Origin: Roseiarcus sp963761435
GTDB lineage: Bacteria > Pseudomonadota > Alphaproteobacteria > Rhizobiales > Beijerinckiaceae
Length of the DNA stretch: 64,000 bases
NCBI GenBank assembly: GCA_963761435.1
Contig: CAVXHJ010000010.1
Coordinates: forward strand, 1,426,001 to 1,490,000
Direction of reading: 5' to 3'
A model generated the notes under the pieces. The model saw only the letters and a program-made list of their open reading frames with translations. It did not search any database and was not told where the DNA came from. Position 1 is the stretch's first letter, and every line of letters begins with the position of its first letter. Both the position numbers and the translations under genes were made by a program. Of the stretch, positions 63,918 through 64,000 are shown in pieces.

Positions 63918-64000
63918 GTTCCCTCGACCTCAGCCGACAGTTCGAACCACGCCTTTTCGCTCGCGGTGAGCGCCCGCTCGAGCTCGGCGCGCTTCTCAGC
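63914..64000 (-). CDS. C-terminal end of an ABC-F family ATPase (partial)
   Basis: The last 28 codons before a TGA at 63914-63916 encode a coiled-coil tail (RAELERALTASEKAWFELS, then AEVEG) of the kind that ends ABC-F proteins such as Uup. The bulk lies beyond the window. The stop overlaps the next gene's ATG. With so little sequence the family call is tentative. Confidence 0.5.
   Translation of the reverse strand, partial: AEKRAELERALTASEKAWFELSAEVEGT

Overview
The window is chromosomal DNA from a high-GC alphaproteobacterium of the Rhizobiales (Hyphomicrobiales). The evidence is gene order typical of that group: aroK/aroB followed by a CBS-domain CorC-type protein; hflK-hflC-DUF2065-degP; lptF-lptG-lptD with pdxA-rsmA, divergent from pepA-holC; and a GCG_CRPN secreted protein. 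A PqqA precursor peptide, an ABC/beta-propeller set of the kind found with PQQ-dependent alcohol oxidation, and a soxBDAG sarcosine oxidase operon point to a methylotrophic or C1-related lifestyle (Beijerinckiaceae/Methylocystaceae-like). This is inference; no methanol dehydrogenase or other diagnostic gene is in the window. I saw no rRNA, tRNA or CRISPR array.

Layout. 1-13.4 kb: end of an EF-G-like GTPase, an aroK-aroB fusion, a CorC-type membrane protein, the hflKC/DUF2065/degP membrane quality-control operon, a membrane dipeptidase, a two-cysteine ArsR repressor, an MFS exporter and rimO. 13.5-16.5 kb: a RelBE-like and a MazEF-like toxin-antitoxin pair around a glutathionyl-hydroquinone reductase and an SDR. 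16.5-28.5 kb: indolepyruvate:ferredoxin oxidoreductase, the otsB-GH15-otsA trehalose operon behind a candidate general-stress (EcfG) promoter, an aldo/keto reductase, recG and a second MazEF-like pair. 28.5-34.2 kb is an accessory stretch: a GST, two repeat-rich envelope proteins, a TIR-domain protein, a hotdog thioesterase and a lower-GC protein joining a deoxyribosyltransferase-like domain to HEAT-like repeats. 34.2-43.8 kb: rsmA, pdxA, lptD, lptG, lptF, pepA, holC. 43.8-51 kb: intergenic repeats, a pirin, a second DegP, a regulator/methyltransferase pair and xylulokinase. 51-56 kb: the PQQ-linked ABC set and pqqA. 56-61.5 kb: soxBDAG with palindromic elements inside the operon. 61.5-64 kb: two SDRs, a chorismate-lyase-like secreted protein and the end of an ABC-F gene.

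A striking property of the sequence is the number of reading-frame breaks. I count fourteen in ten otherwise well-conserved genes (hflK, the MFS gene, rimO, the hydroquinone reductase gene, an SDR, recG, lptD, soxB, soxA, soxG), some next to short homopolymers. Several hit essential or near-essential genes, so most are probably sequence errors rather than decay. Coordinates for these genes span the whole reconstructed gene.

The best candidate for an undescribed system is the TIR/deoxyribosyltransferase-like pair at 30.6-33.7 kb. Other points worth checking are the orphan pqqA with two mutually exclusive hairpins downstream, the stress promoter that moves the otsB start, two MazEF-like modules sharing an upstream motif, and the absence of surA from its usual place in the lpt operon.
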